Positions 25,618 to 34,692 of a stretch of 38,459 nt of DNA are shown piece by piece (within the stretch, counting starts at the first letter, position 1; each line of letters opens with the position of its first letter). A program made the position numbers and the translations under genes. Under the pieces are notes generated by a model. That model worked only from the letters and a program-made list of their open reading frames with translations. It was not told the DNA's origin and ran no database searches. Source of the stretch: an uncultured Bacteroidales bacterium (GTDB taxonomy: Bacteria; Bacteroidota; Bacteroidia; Bacteroidales; Bacteroidaceae); NCBI GenBank assembly GCA_902776455.1, contig CACYQI010000018.1, positions 1 to 38,459 on the forward strand, read 5' to 3'.

Positions 25618-27453
25618 ATGGCAAGAGTAGAGAGAAATATCAAGTCTGGTAATGTGGGAACACATACTTCTGCGAAAGCAATTGTTTTCGTAGTTGTAGT
25701 TCTGTTTGTCTTCGGCATTTCGCTTTGGGCAGAACCTACAGGCACCCGCACGCACTCCCCGCTCTTTGCCGCTCCCTCCAGAGTCGATACCGCTGCCTAC
25801 CGCAACTATCCCTTCATCCGCTTCATCGACAGGAATGCCGACTCCATAAAGATTTCCGACGAAGAGTTCTACGACCTGGCCGGCAAGGTCATCTTCCCCA
25901 TCAACAAGTACGACCTGCCCAAGAACGACTCGCTCCTCATGAAGCTGGAGACCGAAGTGTTCCCCCTCATCAACCGCGACTCGCTCGAACTTGCCTACAT
26001 GATACTTCGCGGCGCAGCTTCGCCCGAAGGCCCCACACGCTTCAACAAGTTCCTGGGCGAGAAGCGTGCCGAGACGATTCTCAACTTCATCAAGCAGAAC
26101 ATCCGCGTGCCAGAGAACCTCGACATGGAGATCGACATCGAGGACTACCGCACACTCTGCCTGATGATGCGCCGCATGGGCGATAAGGACTACGGCTACG
26201 TGCAGGCCATGTGCGACCAGTACCTCCCGAAGAACCCGGCCAAGCTGAAAGCAACCCTGCGTGCAGCCCGTCAGGGAACCCTCTGGCTCCGCCTCTTCCG
26301 CGAGTACTTCCCCCGTCTGCGTGCTGCCCGCATCATCTTCTTCTTCCATGCACCACGCTCCAACAAGCAGCCACAAGTCATTGTGCCAGAGGTGGTGAAG
26401 CCCGAAATCATCAAGCCCGAGGTGGAAGAACCGAAGCCAGTAGAGCCAGAAGTGGTTGTGCCTCCCGTGGTAGTGCCTCCCGTCGTAGTGCCCGTTGAGG
26501 AGAAGCCCGAAATAAAGGAACCAGAGCCAGTAGTGCCGGAAGTCGTGGAGCCGGAGGAAATCATCGTCCCGCTCGCACCCCTCGCCCAGTTCAAGTCGCT
26601 CGTGCCGAGGTCTCCCTTCATGCCTGAAGCCGAAGTGCTCCCCGGCATCCCCGTGGAATACACGCTCATGGAGTTCCCGCAGTACATACTGCCCTTCGTT
26701 CCCGAAGAGGGAGACACCCTGCTGCGCTATCCCCGCCGCGAGCTTCTCTCCGTGAAGACCAACCTCCTCTTCTACGGCGTCTATATGCCCGGCTACAACC
26801 GTTGGTGCCCAATTCCCAACATCGCCATCGAGTACTATCCCCTCCGCGGTCACTTCACCTTCGGCGCCAGCTTCGACTGCCCCTGGTGGCAGAACTATTC
26901 CGGACATAAGTATTTCCAAGTACGTAACTATCAATTGGAGGCACGTTATTACTTCCGCCGGGGCGACATCGAGCGGCGACCTGAAGGCAAGGGCGCAGCC
27001 TTCAAAGGCCTATATCTGCAGGCATACGGCAATGCCACACTCTTCGGCATCTGTTTCGACCAGGACAGAGGCTGGGTAGGCGAAGGCGGCGGCGGCGGTC
27101 TCGGTGTTGGCTATGTCATGCCGCTGTCCAAGAAGGGACACTGGCGTCTGGACTTCCAGTTGCAGGTCGGTTTGTTCTTCTGCAAGTATGACCCCTATCA
27201 GTACCTGAACCCCTTCAATCGCGAGCCTGACGACCTGTACTACTACAAGTGGACTCAGAAACCCGAACTCTTCAAGAAGCGTCAATATCAGACTCTATGG
27301 TTAGGTCCTACCAGAATAGGCGTTACCCTCAGCTACGACCTTCTCTACCGCAAGGCACGCAACAAGAAAGAGGGCTGGTATGACCCCAGAGATACAGAAC
27401 CCACCAAGCGCTACAACCCGCTGGTACCCTACGAGAAAGGAGGTGGCCTATGA
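25618..27453 (+). CDS. OmpA-like / DUF3575 outer-membrane protein, first gene of the pilus operon
   Basis: This 611-residue protein has an N-terminal signal or anchor (AIVFVVVVLFVFGISLWAEP). An OmpA-like periplasmic region follows at about 85-165 (FPINKYDL ... RGAASPEGPTRFNKFLGEKR). A long Pro/Glu/Val linker lies at about 256-320 (PEVVKPEIIKPEVEEPKP). From about 376 to the end is a DUF3575-type beta-barrel domain (LSVKTNLLFYGVYMPGYNRW ... GGGGGLGVGYVMPLSKKGHW). Proteins of this type precede fimbrillin genes in many Bacteroides and Prevotella pilus loci. An outer-membrane role in pilus export or anchoring is inferred. Its stop overlaps the next start by four bases (ATGA), which suggests translational coupling. 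Confidence 0.85.
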   Translation: MARVERNIKSGNVGTHTSAKAIVFVVVVLFVFGISLWAEPTGTRTHSPLFAAPSRVDTAAYRNYPFIRFIDRNADSIKISDEEFYDLAGKVIFPINKYDLPKNDSLLMKLETEVFPLINRDSLELAYMILRGAASPEGPTRFNKFLGEKRAETILNFIKQNIRVPENLDMEIDIEDYRTLCLMMRRMGDKDYGYVQAMCDQYLPKNPAKLKATLRAARQGTLWLRLFREYFPRLRAARIIFFFHAPRSNKQPQVIVPEVVKPEIIKPEVEEPKPVEPEVVVPPVVVPPVVVPVEEKPEIKEPEPVVPEVVEPEEIIVPLAPLAQFKSLVPRSPFMPEAEVLPGIPVEYTLMEFPQYILPFVPEEGDTLLRYPRRELLSVKTNLLFYGVYMPGYNRWCPIPNIAIEYYPLRGHFTFGASFDCPWWQNYSGHKYFQVRNYQLEARYYFRRGDIERRPEGKGAAFKGLYLQAYGNATLFGICFDQDRGWVGEGGGGGLGVGYVMPLSKKGHWRLDFQLQVGLFFCKYDPYQYLNPFNREPDDLYYYKWTQKPELFKKRQYQTLWLGPTRIGVTLSYDLLYRKARNKKEGWYDPRDTEPTKRYNPLVPYEKGGGL

Positions 27454-28625
27454 AGAACGGAACATTCCTTCGCAACTTCAAGGTTCGCACAATTTCCTTG
27501 ATTCTCGTCGGAATTGTCAGCCTCACCAGTTGCTATCGTGAGCCGCCGCTGCACCTCTACGACTGGGGCCTTCAGTTCCCAATGGTTGAGTTACGGCTTG
27601 ATATATATTGGAATTATGAGAATAACCTCGGCATCGACTATGACTGGCGTTCCGAGTGGTACTACGGATGGGACGAAGAAGACAGGCGTATCTTCGGAGA
27701 ACTTGAATATGTAGTTCCTAACAGATTCTTCCTGCGGCGCTACTACACTGGCGATGTGCCTTACGGTTCGCGCATCTATAAGAGAGAGGCATACGTCATA
27801 GGAAAGGTATTCCGCAGCGAATATGACTGGGGATATTGGGACTTCCTGGCATGGAACGATGTGGAGACAATCGATGGCGTACAGAGCCTGCACTTCCAAG
27901 AGCCTGACTCAATAGACAAGCCTGTAATAGCATTTACCAACCAGACCATGTACCCGGTACGCTATCATGCGCCTAAATTCCTACACTCCTTCTGGCAGCC
28001 CGAACAACTCGTTTCGGCATGCGAAGAAGGTGTAGAGATAAACAAAGACCTCAGAGGGTTCGAATTCGACCCGGTGGAAAACATATGGATTAAAACGTTG
28101 AGAATGCTGCTCGAGCCTATTACATATATATATCTGCCGCAGATTATCCTGCACCATAACAACGGAAATGTAGTATCGGTGCCCAGTTCGTCCAACCTTT
28201 CGGGTATGGCACGCAGCACGAATGTCAACACTGGCGTTGCCGGTACGGATGCCATTGCAGTAAGTTTCAACATGCGATTGAAGAACGACATAGAATGGAA
28301 GACTGGAGAGATGGTGGATATCATCGGCGGCCGACTGATGACCTTCGGCATCTGCGGACAGAATGCCAACCGTATATCTCGTGCGGAAGAGAGTTTCGAC
28401 AAGGAGCGACACTACATTGATGTGCAGATGCAGTTCTACAACGGAATGGACTCGACCTTCGTCTTCGACGTCACCGACCAGGTGCGCAAACGCTATAAGG
28501 GCGGTGTGATAACCATAGAAATGGACTTGGACACCATCCCCATCCCCAGACGTAAAGGCGGTTCGGGATTCAATGCTGTCGTGAAGGACTATGAAGACGG
28601 AGGAACCTGGGAGTTCCCCATGTAA
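27450..28625 (+). CDS. DUF5119-type lipoprotein of the pilus operon
   Basis: This 391-residue lipoprotein has a signal ending in a lipobox (GIVSLTSC, Cys about residue 28). The opening CYREPPLHLYDWG is characteristic of DUF5119 proteins, which sit next to DUF3575 and fimbrillin genes in Bacteroidales. The interior is rich in Trp, Tyr and Asp, with no catalytic motif recognised. A pilus-assembly, anchor or minor-subunit role is inferred from context alone. It overlaps the preceding gene by four bases and is followed by an A/C/T-rich, G-poor leader before the first fimbrillin. Confidence 0.8.
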   Translation: MKNGTFLRNFKVRTISLILVGIVSLTSCYREPPLHLYDWGLQFPMVELRLDIYWNYENNLGIDYDWRSEWYYGWDEEDRRIFGELEYVVPNRFFLRRYYTGDVPYGSRIYKREAYVIGKVFRSEYDWGYWDFLAWNDVETIDGVQSLHFQEPDSIDKPVIAFTNQTMYPVRYHAPKFLHSFWQPEQLVSACEEGVEINKDLRGFEFDPVENIWIKTLRMLLEPITYIYLPQIILHHNNGNVVSVPSSSNLSGMARSTNVNTGVAGTDAIAVSFNMRLKNDIEWKTGEMVDIIGGRLMTFGICGQNANRISRAEESFDKERHYIDVQMQFYNGMDSTFVFDVTDQVRKRYKGGVITIEMDLDTIPIPRRKGGSGFNAVVKDYEDGGTWEFPM

Positions 28626-28774
28626 GGAATACATACATTAATAACATAACATCATTTAATAACTCATAAATCATCTCATTAACTAATCATCAAACAGAAC
28701 TAACTAATCATTAAACAAAACTAACAAAAAAAAGTAAAACAAAAAACAATTCAATAACCAATTAAATTATCATT
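28626..28774 (+). promoter_or_regulatory. G-depleted leader of the first fimbrillin gene
   Basis: From 28630 to the ATG the + strand has almost no G and is rich in A, C and T. It contains a 21-bp imperfect duplication (CTAATCAT at 28683 and 28704). Such a leader should be nearly unstructured. No promoter motif was found. Confidence 0.5.
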
Positions 28775-31162
28775 ATGAAAAAGTTCTATTCTTTCATTCT
28801 CGCATCTGTTGCAGCTGTCTTCTTTGCAGGCTGCACCAGTGACGATGTTCTGGTAGTCAATCAGCCAGAGGCTGAGATTACCCAAGATTCGATTGCCATC
28901 CTGTTCGGTTCTCTGAACAAGGGCATAACTCGTGCCGACTTTGTGGGCAAGGAAGCAGCTGAGAAGCTGGGCTACAAGTTCGTTGTGTCCGGCAAGAAAG
29001 GCGCTACCACTGCCTCCACGTCAAGTCCTATTACGTTCGACAACTATCTGGTTGTCTATCAAGAGAACACTGCCGGTACTACTCAGTCCAATTCCAGCAA
29101 CTGGGAGTACGATGGCAAGGGTCTGATTAAGCATGCTATCGATCATGGCATCACCAGCCAGCACATAAGGTACTGGGACTTCTCTGCTCCTCAGTATGAC
29201 TTCATTGCCTGGTCAACCGGTTCGAAGACTGCTATCTACACCGATCCCGGCACAGCTCCCACTCCTGGTCAGGTCTATGTTTCTGCCATCAATCCCAATG
29301 CCACTGCAACAGAAGCTGTAGTGTTCAAGGGTTCAGCTGCCGACCTGCAGGACTGCTACATCTCCGATGTTACTACAGTGAAGAAGGCCAACTACAAGAA
29401 CGAACCCGTTCTGATGAAGTTCCGCAGCCTGGGTTCCAAGGTTCGTATCGGTATTTACGAAACCATCCCCGGCTACAGCGTAAAGGATGTGAAGTTCTAC
29501 ACAGCAGCTAACACAGCACTCACAGGAACCGCATCGGACAACACTCCGCGCCTCTTCACCACAATGGCCAACAACATCTTCACGAATGGTACCTACACCA
29601 TCACTTATCCTGTTGTGGACAATCCCTCCAATCCCGACAACAACGCTGCACACGTTTCTTTCGCAGGTACAGGCACACAGTCGAACCTGGTTGAGTTCGG
29701 TCCGCTGAACCTGACTATCGCAGAAGAGGGTGAACGCACTCCCGGCAGCGTGTTCATCGGACGTTCAAGCGACGGTGCATCCTATGCTGGTGAGGCTGAA
29801 GGCAACTACTACACTGCCTATCTGCCCAACGAGGCTGGTACGAACCTCAACCTGCGTGTCAACTTCACATTGGAGTCAATCGATGGCGGCGGCGACCTCA
29901 TCGAAGTGAAGGGTGCTACAGCTCAGGTGCCCAGCATCTACACACAGTGGAAGGCCGGTTACGCCTACACCTACCTCTTCAAGATTTCCGACAAGACCAA
30001 TGGCCACACCGGTCAGTACGATCCTCTCCATCCCGACGACACAACCATCAACAGCGACCCTGCAGGTCTCTATCCCATCACCTTCGATGCTCTCGTAGTG
30101 AACGAAGAGGACAACGATCAGACTCAGGAGACCATCACCACCGTTTCTGCACCCAGCATCACTACCTATCAGAAGGGTTCCAGCGTAATTGACAACAGCG
30201 AGTACCTCGCCTCTACGGGTGACATCTTCGTTACCGTGAACGACGGCAACACCGAAAGCACTCCCGACCTGGTTCATGGCGCTCTTCAGGACCTCGTAGG
30301 CAAGGCAGCCCTCTACACCCTGCCTGGCAGCAACTACACCGAAGCTGACGTGGTTGATGCCGTTCAGATGCCCGACGACGATGCCGCTACAGGTACCATC
30401 AAGGGTCGCAACGGACTGGTACTGACCCAGAAGCCTCTCACGCTGACCAACACCATTGAGTATGGCGTTGACGGCAACACCATCCAGATTCCTGTTGACG
30501 GCACCAAGAAGAAGGTTGCTCAGTTCACTCCTTCTGCAGGTACTTATGCCTTCGTTTACACGAAGAAGGCTCCTACCGCAACCAACGAGCTGTTCCAGCC
30601 TGTCACTAAGACCGTAGGCACTTCTGTTAAGGGTCTCTATCGCTATGCACTGGTAGCTGCCACACCGGGCGACGTGCAGAAGGGCGTTACATACTTCCCC
30701 AATGCCGATGCTTCTGCCGATGCCATCACCGCTTTCCTCGGACAGGGCGTCAGCAACCTCTACCTCCTCAGCGGTACAGAGTACACACCCGCCAAGGGCT
30801 ATGCTGAAACAGGTACTACTTACTACTACACCATCGACCACGGCCAGACCTACACCGCAGCTCACAATGTGACTTATGCCAGCTTCGCTTCAACTGTCCT
30901 CTACACCTTCGATGGTGCAACTTATGCTCCTAAGACAGACACGAAGCCTGTTGACGGCCGTGCCTACTACTACTACGACGGCAGCAAGTACATCTATTGC
31001 GTGATTCTGCCTCAGCAGACCACAGGTCTCTTCGTTGCCAACGAGACAGCAGCCAAGGTTGCTTGCGGCACCACAAACGTTGCAGTCAAGGGTATGACCT
31101 ACTTCGACAAGTACACTCAGAACAATGGTGTTTACTACACCAAGGTAATCAAGGTGCTGTAA
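28775..31162 (+). CDS. Fimbrillin-family lipoprotein 1 (putative major pilin)
   Basis: This 795-residue protein is large for a fimbrillin. The lipoprotein signal ends FFAGC. The first about 45 residues after it resemble a propeptide and end at T52-R53 (GITRAD), where type V pilins are typically cleaved after Arg. Shared fimbrillin blocks are NTAGTTQSNSSNWEYDG, RYWDFSAPQYDFIAWSTG, MKFRSLGSKVRIGIYET, KAGYAYTYLFKISDKTNG and DPAGLYPITFDALV. A C-terminal extension of about 330 residues is Tyr-rich and ends YYTKVIKVL. It is clearly paralogous to the next gene along the whole length. Function as a polymerising pilus subunit is inferred from the family (FimA/Mfa1-like) and operon context. Confidence 0.85.
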   Translation: MKKFYSFILASVAAVFFAGCTSDDVLVVNQPEAEITQDSIAILFGSLNKGITRADFVGKEAAEKLGYKFVVSGKKGATTASTSSPITFDNYLVVYQENTAGTTQSNSSNWEYDGKGLIKHAIDHGITSQHIRYWDFSAPQYDFIAWSTGSKTAIYTDPGTAPTPGQVYVSAINPNATATEAVVFKGSAADLQDCYISDVTTVKKANYKNEPVLMKFRSLGSKVRIGIYETIPGYSVKDVKFYTAANTALTGTASDNTPRLFTTMANNIFTNGTYTITYPVVDNPSNPDNNAAHVSFAGTGTQSNLVEFGPLNLTIAEEGERTPGSVFIGRSSDGASYAGEAEGNYYTAYLPNEAGTNLNLRVNFTLESIDGGGDLIEVKGATAQVPSIYTQWKAGYAYTYLFKISDKTNGHTGQYDPLHPDDTTINSDPAGLYPITFDALVVNEEDNDQTQETITTVSAPSITTYQKGSSVIDNSEYLASTGDIFVTVNDGNTESTPDLVHGALQDLVGKAALYTLPGSNYTEADVVDAVQMPDDDAATGTIKGRNGLVLTQKPLTLTNTIEYGVDGNTIQIPVDGTKKKVAQFTPSAGTYAFVYTKKAPTATNELFQPVTKTVGTSVKGLYRYALVAATPGDVQKGVTYFPNADASADAITAFLGQGVSNLYLLSGTEYTPAKGYAETGTTYYYTIDHGQTYTAAHNVTYASFASTVLYTFDGATYAPKTDTKPVDGRAYYYYDGSKYIYCVILPQQTTGLFVANETAAKVACGTTNVAVKGMTYFDKYTQNNGVYYTKVIKVL

Positions 31163-31222
31163 TCTAAAGAAGAAAGAAGTGAAAATAATCATAAAGTAAT
31201 AATAATTATTAATGTTAGAATT

Positions 31223-33262
31223 ATGAAAAAAGTTTATTTGATTCTCGCAGCCACCGTGGGCATGACCCTCGCAAGCTGCACAAACACAGAGTATGTGGGT
31301 GATGTGGATCCCAATGCCCAGGACAAGGAATTGAAGAGTGACGGAATCATCCGCTTCACTTCATCCTCCAATGGCATGACCCGTGCCGACCACTATGGCA
31401 AAGATGCTGCAACCCTGCTGAACAACAAATTCATTGTTAGCGGCTTCAAGGGTGCTTATGGAACATCTACAGTATATGATACTGATGGTGCCATCACCAC
31501 GAATGGTGTTCCTGCTACTGGCTTGGTGTTCGACAACTACCAGGTAAAATGGATAGGTAATACTGCTGGTACCACTCAATCCAACTCTTCCGACTGGGAG
31601 TACGTGGGTTATACAGCTGTGGCTCCTTCTGGCATTGCGGACAATAAACAGTCTGTCAAGTACTGGGATTACTCAACAGACCAGTATGACTTCATTGCTT
31701 ACTCTACAGGCAATGCTACGGTAATCACATCAGGTGATCCTGGAACTGGCGAAGTGTTGGTTGTTAAGGCCATTGATGCTGCTAATGCAGGTAAGACAGC
31801 CGGTGCTTATACCCTCAGGGGTGCCGCTGCTGACCTTGAGAAGTGCTACATCGCTGATATGGTGACTGCTTACAAGGAAGCCATGACTCCTGTTCAGCCC
31901 CAGTACCAGGATGTAATTCAGTTCAAGTTCCGTGCTTTGGCTTCTAAGGTTCGTGTTGCCCTCTATGAGACTGTTCCCGGATATTCTGTAAAGGATGTGA
32001 AGTTCTACACCGATGCTACCGCTAACCTGGGTACAGCTACCGAGACAAAGGCTACCCTGTTCACCACAGGTACTGCTAATAAGGACAACTTCTATACAGC
32101 AGGTCAATATACGGTTTGGTTCCCCACCATCGGTAAAGACAATATCAGCAAATCTGACTACAACAAGGCTCACGTTGCCTTTACTCCTGAAACTACAGGA
32201 GGAAAGGAAACCACGAAGGACTTCTCTACGCTGAATTATGTTGCTAAGGAATCCACTGAGAAGACTGCGGGTAACATTTGGCTTGGCCGTAGTTCTGCAA
32301 CCGCTTCTTTCGCTGGTCTTGCAGCCAACAACTACTACCAGATTGCTATGCCTAACGAGGAAGGTACAGTTCTCGAGCTTCGCATCGACTACACTCTGGA
32401 GTCTATCGATGGCTCTGGTGAGGAAATCAAGGTCTATGGCGCAACCGCCTTCGTGCCTGCTATCTATGCTGCTTGGAAGTCTAACTACGCTTACACCTAC
32501 ATCTTCAAGATTTCGGACAACACCAACGGTTGGACAAACAAGGCTGATGCAGCCACGAACACAACGGACCCCGCAGGTCTCTATCCCATCACCTTCGATG
32601 CAGTGGTTATGGAAACTCAGGACTACACTCAGAGCACCATCACCACAGTGGCTACTCCCAGCATCACTACCTATCAGAAGGGTCATGTGTACACCGACAA
32701 CGAATACGATGCAACCAAGGGTAAGATTTATGTTCAGGTTATGGACAATAGTGTAAGTCCTGCTGTTCTCAAGACTGACCTCAACACAAAGGGTGCGCTC
32801 TATGAAGTTGCTGCTACTAATGCCAAGGACAAGGATGGTGTTGTTTCAGAAGCTGAGGTTATGGATGCCCTGAATGTTGTTGAAACTGACGGAACAACTC
32901 CGAGGAATGGTTGGACACTCACGGCGGTTTCAGGCGTTACCTACCCCACCGTTATCCCTGGTGCTGATGGCAACAACATCACCGTAGCTGCTAACACTGC
33001 TGCTGAGTTTACTCCCACCGCAGGTACCGCAGGTAAGGTATATGCTTACGTTTACACCGTTTCTACAGGCACTCAGAAGGCTGTTGGCATTGCCAATACA
33101 TACACAACAGAACCTTCAGACTGGAGTACCAGTCTTTATTTCACAAATAAGGATTGCACAACCGCAGCTCCTTCAACATTTGCTGCTGGCGTGTACTACA
33201 AGAAGACTTATCTTGACAAAGGAAACGTATATGGTGTGAAGCTTATTCGCATTAAGGCATAA
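31223..33262 (+). CDS. Fimbrillin-family lipoprotein 2 (paralog of fimbrillin 1)
   Basis: This 679-residue protein has the lipobox MTLASC and a candidate maturation site at R54 (GMTRADHYGK), matching R53 of its neighbour. Blocks shared with fimbrillin 1 include NTAGTTQSNSSDWEYVG, KYWDYSTDQYDFIAYSTG, ETVPGYSVKDVKFYTDA, AYTYIFKISDNTNGW, DPAGLYPITFDAVV and TPSITTYQKG. The two arose by tandem duplication and have diverged. Codons ending in T are more frequent here than in the dcw genes. It begins 60 bp after fimbrillin 1 within an AT-rich gap, and an RNA-like hairpin lies 14 bp after its stop. Confidence 0.85.
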   Translation: MKKVYLILAATVGMTLASCTNTEYVGDVDPNAQDKELKSDGIIRFTSSSNGMTRADHYGKDAATLLNNKFIVSGFKGAYGTSTVYDTDGAITTNGVPATGLVFDNYQVKWIGNTAGTTQSNSSDWEYVGYTAVAPSGIADNKQSVKYWDYSTDQYDFIAYSTGNATVITSGDPGTGEVLVVKAIDAANAGKTAGAYTLRGAAADLEKCYIADMVTAYKEAMTPVQPQYQDVIQFKFRALASKVRVALYETVPGYSVKDVKFYTDATANLGTATETKATLFTTGTANKDNFYTAGQYTVWFPTIGKDNISKSDYNKAHVAFTPETTGGKETTKDFSTLNYVAKESTEKTAGNIWLGRSSATASFAGLAANNYYQIAMPNEEGTVLELRIDYTLESIDGSGEEIKVYGATAFVPAIYAAWKSNYAYTYIFKISDNTNGWTNKADAATNTTDPAGLYPITFDAVVMETQDYTQSTITTVATPSITTYQKGHVYTDNEYDATKGKIYVQVMDNSVSPAVLKTDLNTKGALYEVAATNAKDKDGVVSEAEVMDALNVVETDGTTPRNGWTLTAVSGVTYPTVIPGADGNNITVAANTAAEFTPTAGTAGKVYAYVYTVSTGTQKAVGIANTYTTEPSDWSTSLYFTNKDCTTAAPSTFAAGVYYKKTYLDKGNVYGVKLIRIKA

Positions 33263-33275
33263 CCTCTCTCTAATA

Positions 33276-33310
33276 AGCTATGTGGGGTTCGACTCCCCAC
33301 ATAGCTACCA
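33276..33310 (+). other. tRNA minihelix-like hairpin (acceptor stem plus T-arm)
   Basis: AGCTATG then TGGGG pair perfectly with CCCCA then CATAGCT, a 12-bp stem. The 7-base loop TTCGACT matches a tRNA T-loop, and the stem is followed by ACCA. No D-arm or anticodon arm is present, because the fimbrillin 2 reading frame ends 13 bases upstream. No T-run follows, so it is not a standard terminator. Origin as a tRNA- or tmRNA-end remnant is inference. Confidence 0.55.
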
Positions 33311-33528
33311 ACAGCTGCAGCAGATGTTTCAAGTGCTGCCGTGGATAAATTGTAAAATCTTCATGGAGAAATCGCCAACTAAGCGTGGAGAATTTATAAA
33401 AGGTACGCATGTGCGAGGCCGGTGCCTCAGGAAACACGAAAGGCTGTAGAAAGCGAAAAGATTGAGACAAGGTAGAAGGACGTCAGGACGTCGCAACGTA
33501 ATAAAAAAAAAAGAGAATAAGGCAGAAC

Positions 33529-34686
33529 GTGATAAAGCGTAAGACCATAATAGGACTTGTTGGCTTGCTGCTGCTTGGCAGCTGTTCGCAGAAGATAGTA
33601 GAGGAGCCTGAAGGGGCGGGACGCGACGTCCCCGAGACGAAGACAAAGAGCATAGCTTTCTCTACCGTCTTGCCCGAACAGCAGGCGTTTACCCGCTCTA
33701 CGCCGCTGGAGAGCGTAGGCATTACTACCTTCAAGGTGTGGGGCTACAAGAACATGAGCTACAACGGTAGCACAGGCGCCTACGATGATGCTCAGACAGT
33801 GTTCCCGGGATATACAGTCAACTGGGTGGACGGTACGGCCCAGACCACTACGTCGAACACCCACGACTGGGAGTATGAGGGGCAGGGGACAGACCAGACC
33901 ATCAAGTATTGGGACTGGAGTTCCAAGGCCTATCGCTTCTTCGGATATACGCTGGGCACAGCCACGGCTCCTGCCGTACCTAATGCCGTGACCAGTGCAT
34001 CGACGGCCACCGAGTACACCTTCACTTCCACGGTGGGTACTTCCACTCAGGCCGCTATCGATGCTGCCCCATATTTCTCGGAACTGTGGTTCAGCAACGA
34101 TGCTGCCAACGACTATGGCAAAGTGGTGACGATGAATTTCCTCAAGCCCTTTGCCCGTGTACGTTTCCGGTTCATGTTTATCGATGGGCTTACATTCGGA
34201 CGGGAGGCACTCTCGAAGATTAAGTTCTGGCCGACGGTTAACGCTGACGGGGATCCCGCCAACGACCGCATCATAGCCAATGCCGGCACGGTCACGGTCC
34301 ACTATCCCCTGAAGGGCACCGGCACCAACGAGACGTGGACCACCTCCGGCACGACGGGCCTTCAAGCCTTCACCATCGACTGGTACGAGACCACCGAAAC
34401 GCCCGACCCCACTCAGCCTGAGGTCTATCCCAACAGTCCGGAGCACTGGTACTACGTCCTCCCCACATCCTCCCAAGGCAGCTACACGCTCGAGGTGGCC
34501 GTGGTAAGCGACGAAGTGAAGACGGCTGTCGTGCCTGCCGAGTTTATGACTTGGAAGCCGGGCTTCGAATATACCTACAACTTCAAAATCAACGAGTCGG
34601 GCGGTATCGTCATCGACATCGTTCAGGTGGCTATCAACGACTGGGGCAACAGGAAAACCGCCGGACACTCGGTGTATAATTGGTAA
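33529..34686 (+). CDS. Fimbrillin-family lipoprotein 3
   Basis: This 385-residue protein starts with GTG (MIKRKTIIGLVGLLLLGSC), which places a basic n-region before the lipobox LLGSC. The candidate maturation site is R56 (AFTRSTP). DGTAQTTTSNTHDWEYEG and TIKYWDWSSKAYRFFGYTLG align with the blocks of fimbrillins 1 and 2. It ends in VQVAINDWGNRKTAGHSVYNW, a typical fimbrillin C-terminus, without the long extensions of 1 and 2. It is likely an accessory or tip-proximal pilin. It is separated from fimbrillin 2 by 266 bp, and only 6 bp separate it from fimbrillin 4. Confidence 0.82.
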   Translation: MIKRKTIIGLVGLLLLGSCSQKIVEEPEGAGRDVPETKTKSIAFSTVLPEQQAFTRSTPLESVGITTFKVWGYKNMSYNGSTGAYDDAQTVFPGYTVNWVDGTAQTTTSNTHDWEYEGQGTDQTIKYWDWSSKAYRFFGYTLGTATAPAVPNAVTSASTATEYTFTSTVGTSTQAAIDAAPYFSELWFSNDAANDYGKVVTMNFLKPFARVRFRFMFIDGLTFGREALSKIKFWPTVNADGDPANDRIIANAGTVTVHYPLKGTGTNETWTTSGTTGLQAFTIDWYETTETPDPTQPEVYPNSPEHWYYVLPTSSQGSYTLEVAVVSDEVKTAVVPAEFMTWKPGFEYTYNFKINESGGIVIDIVQVAINDWGNRKTAGHSVYNW

Positions 34687-34692
34687 GATGTT

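Noticed and set aside
33276-33310. Possible complete tRNA gene
   Set aside because: Only the acceptor stem and T-arm equivalents are present. The upstream bases are the end of a fimbrillin reading frame, so no D-arm or anticodon arm can form.
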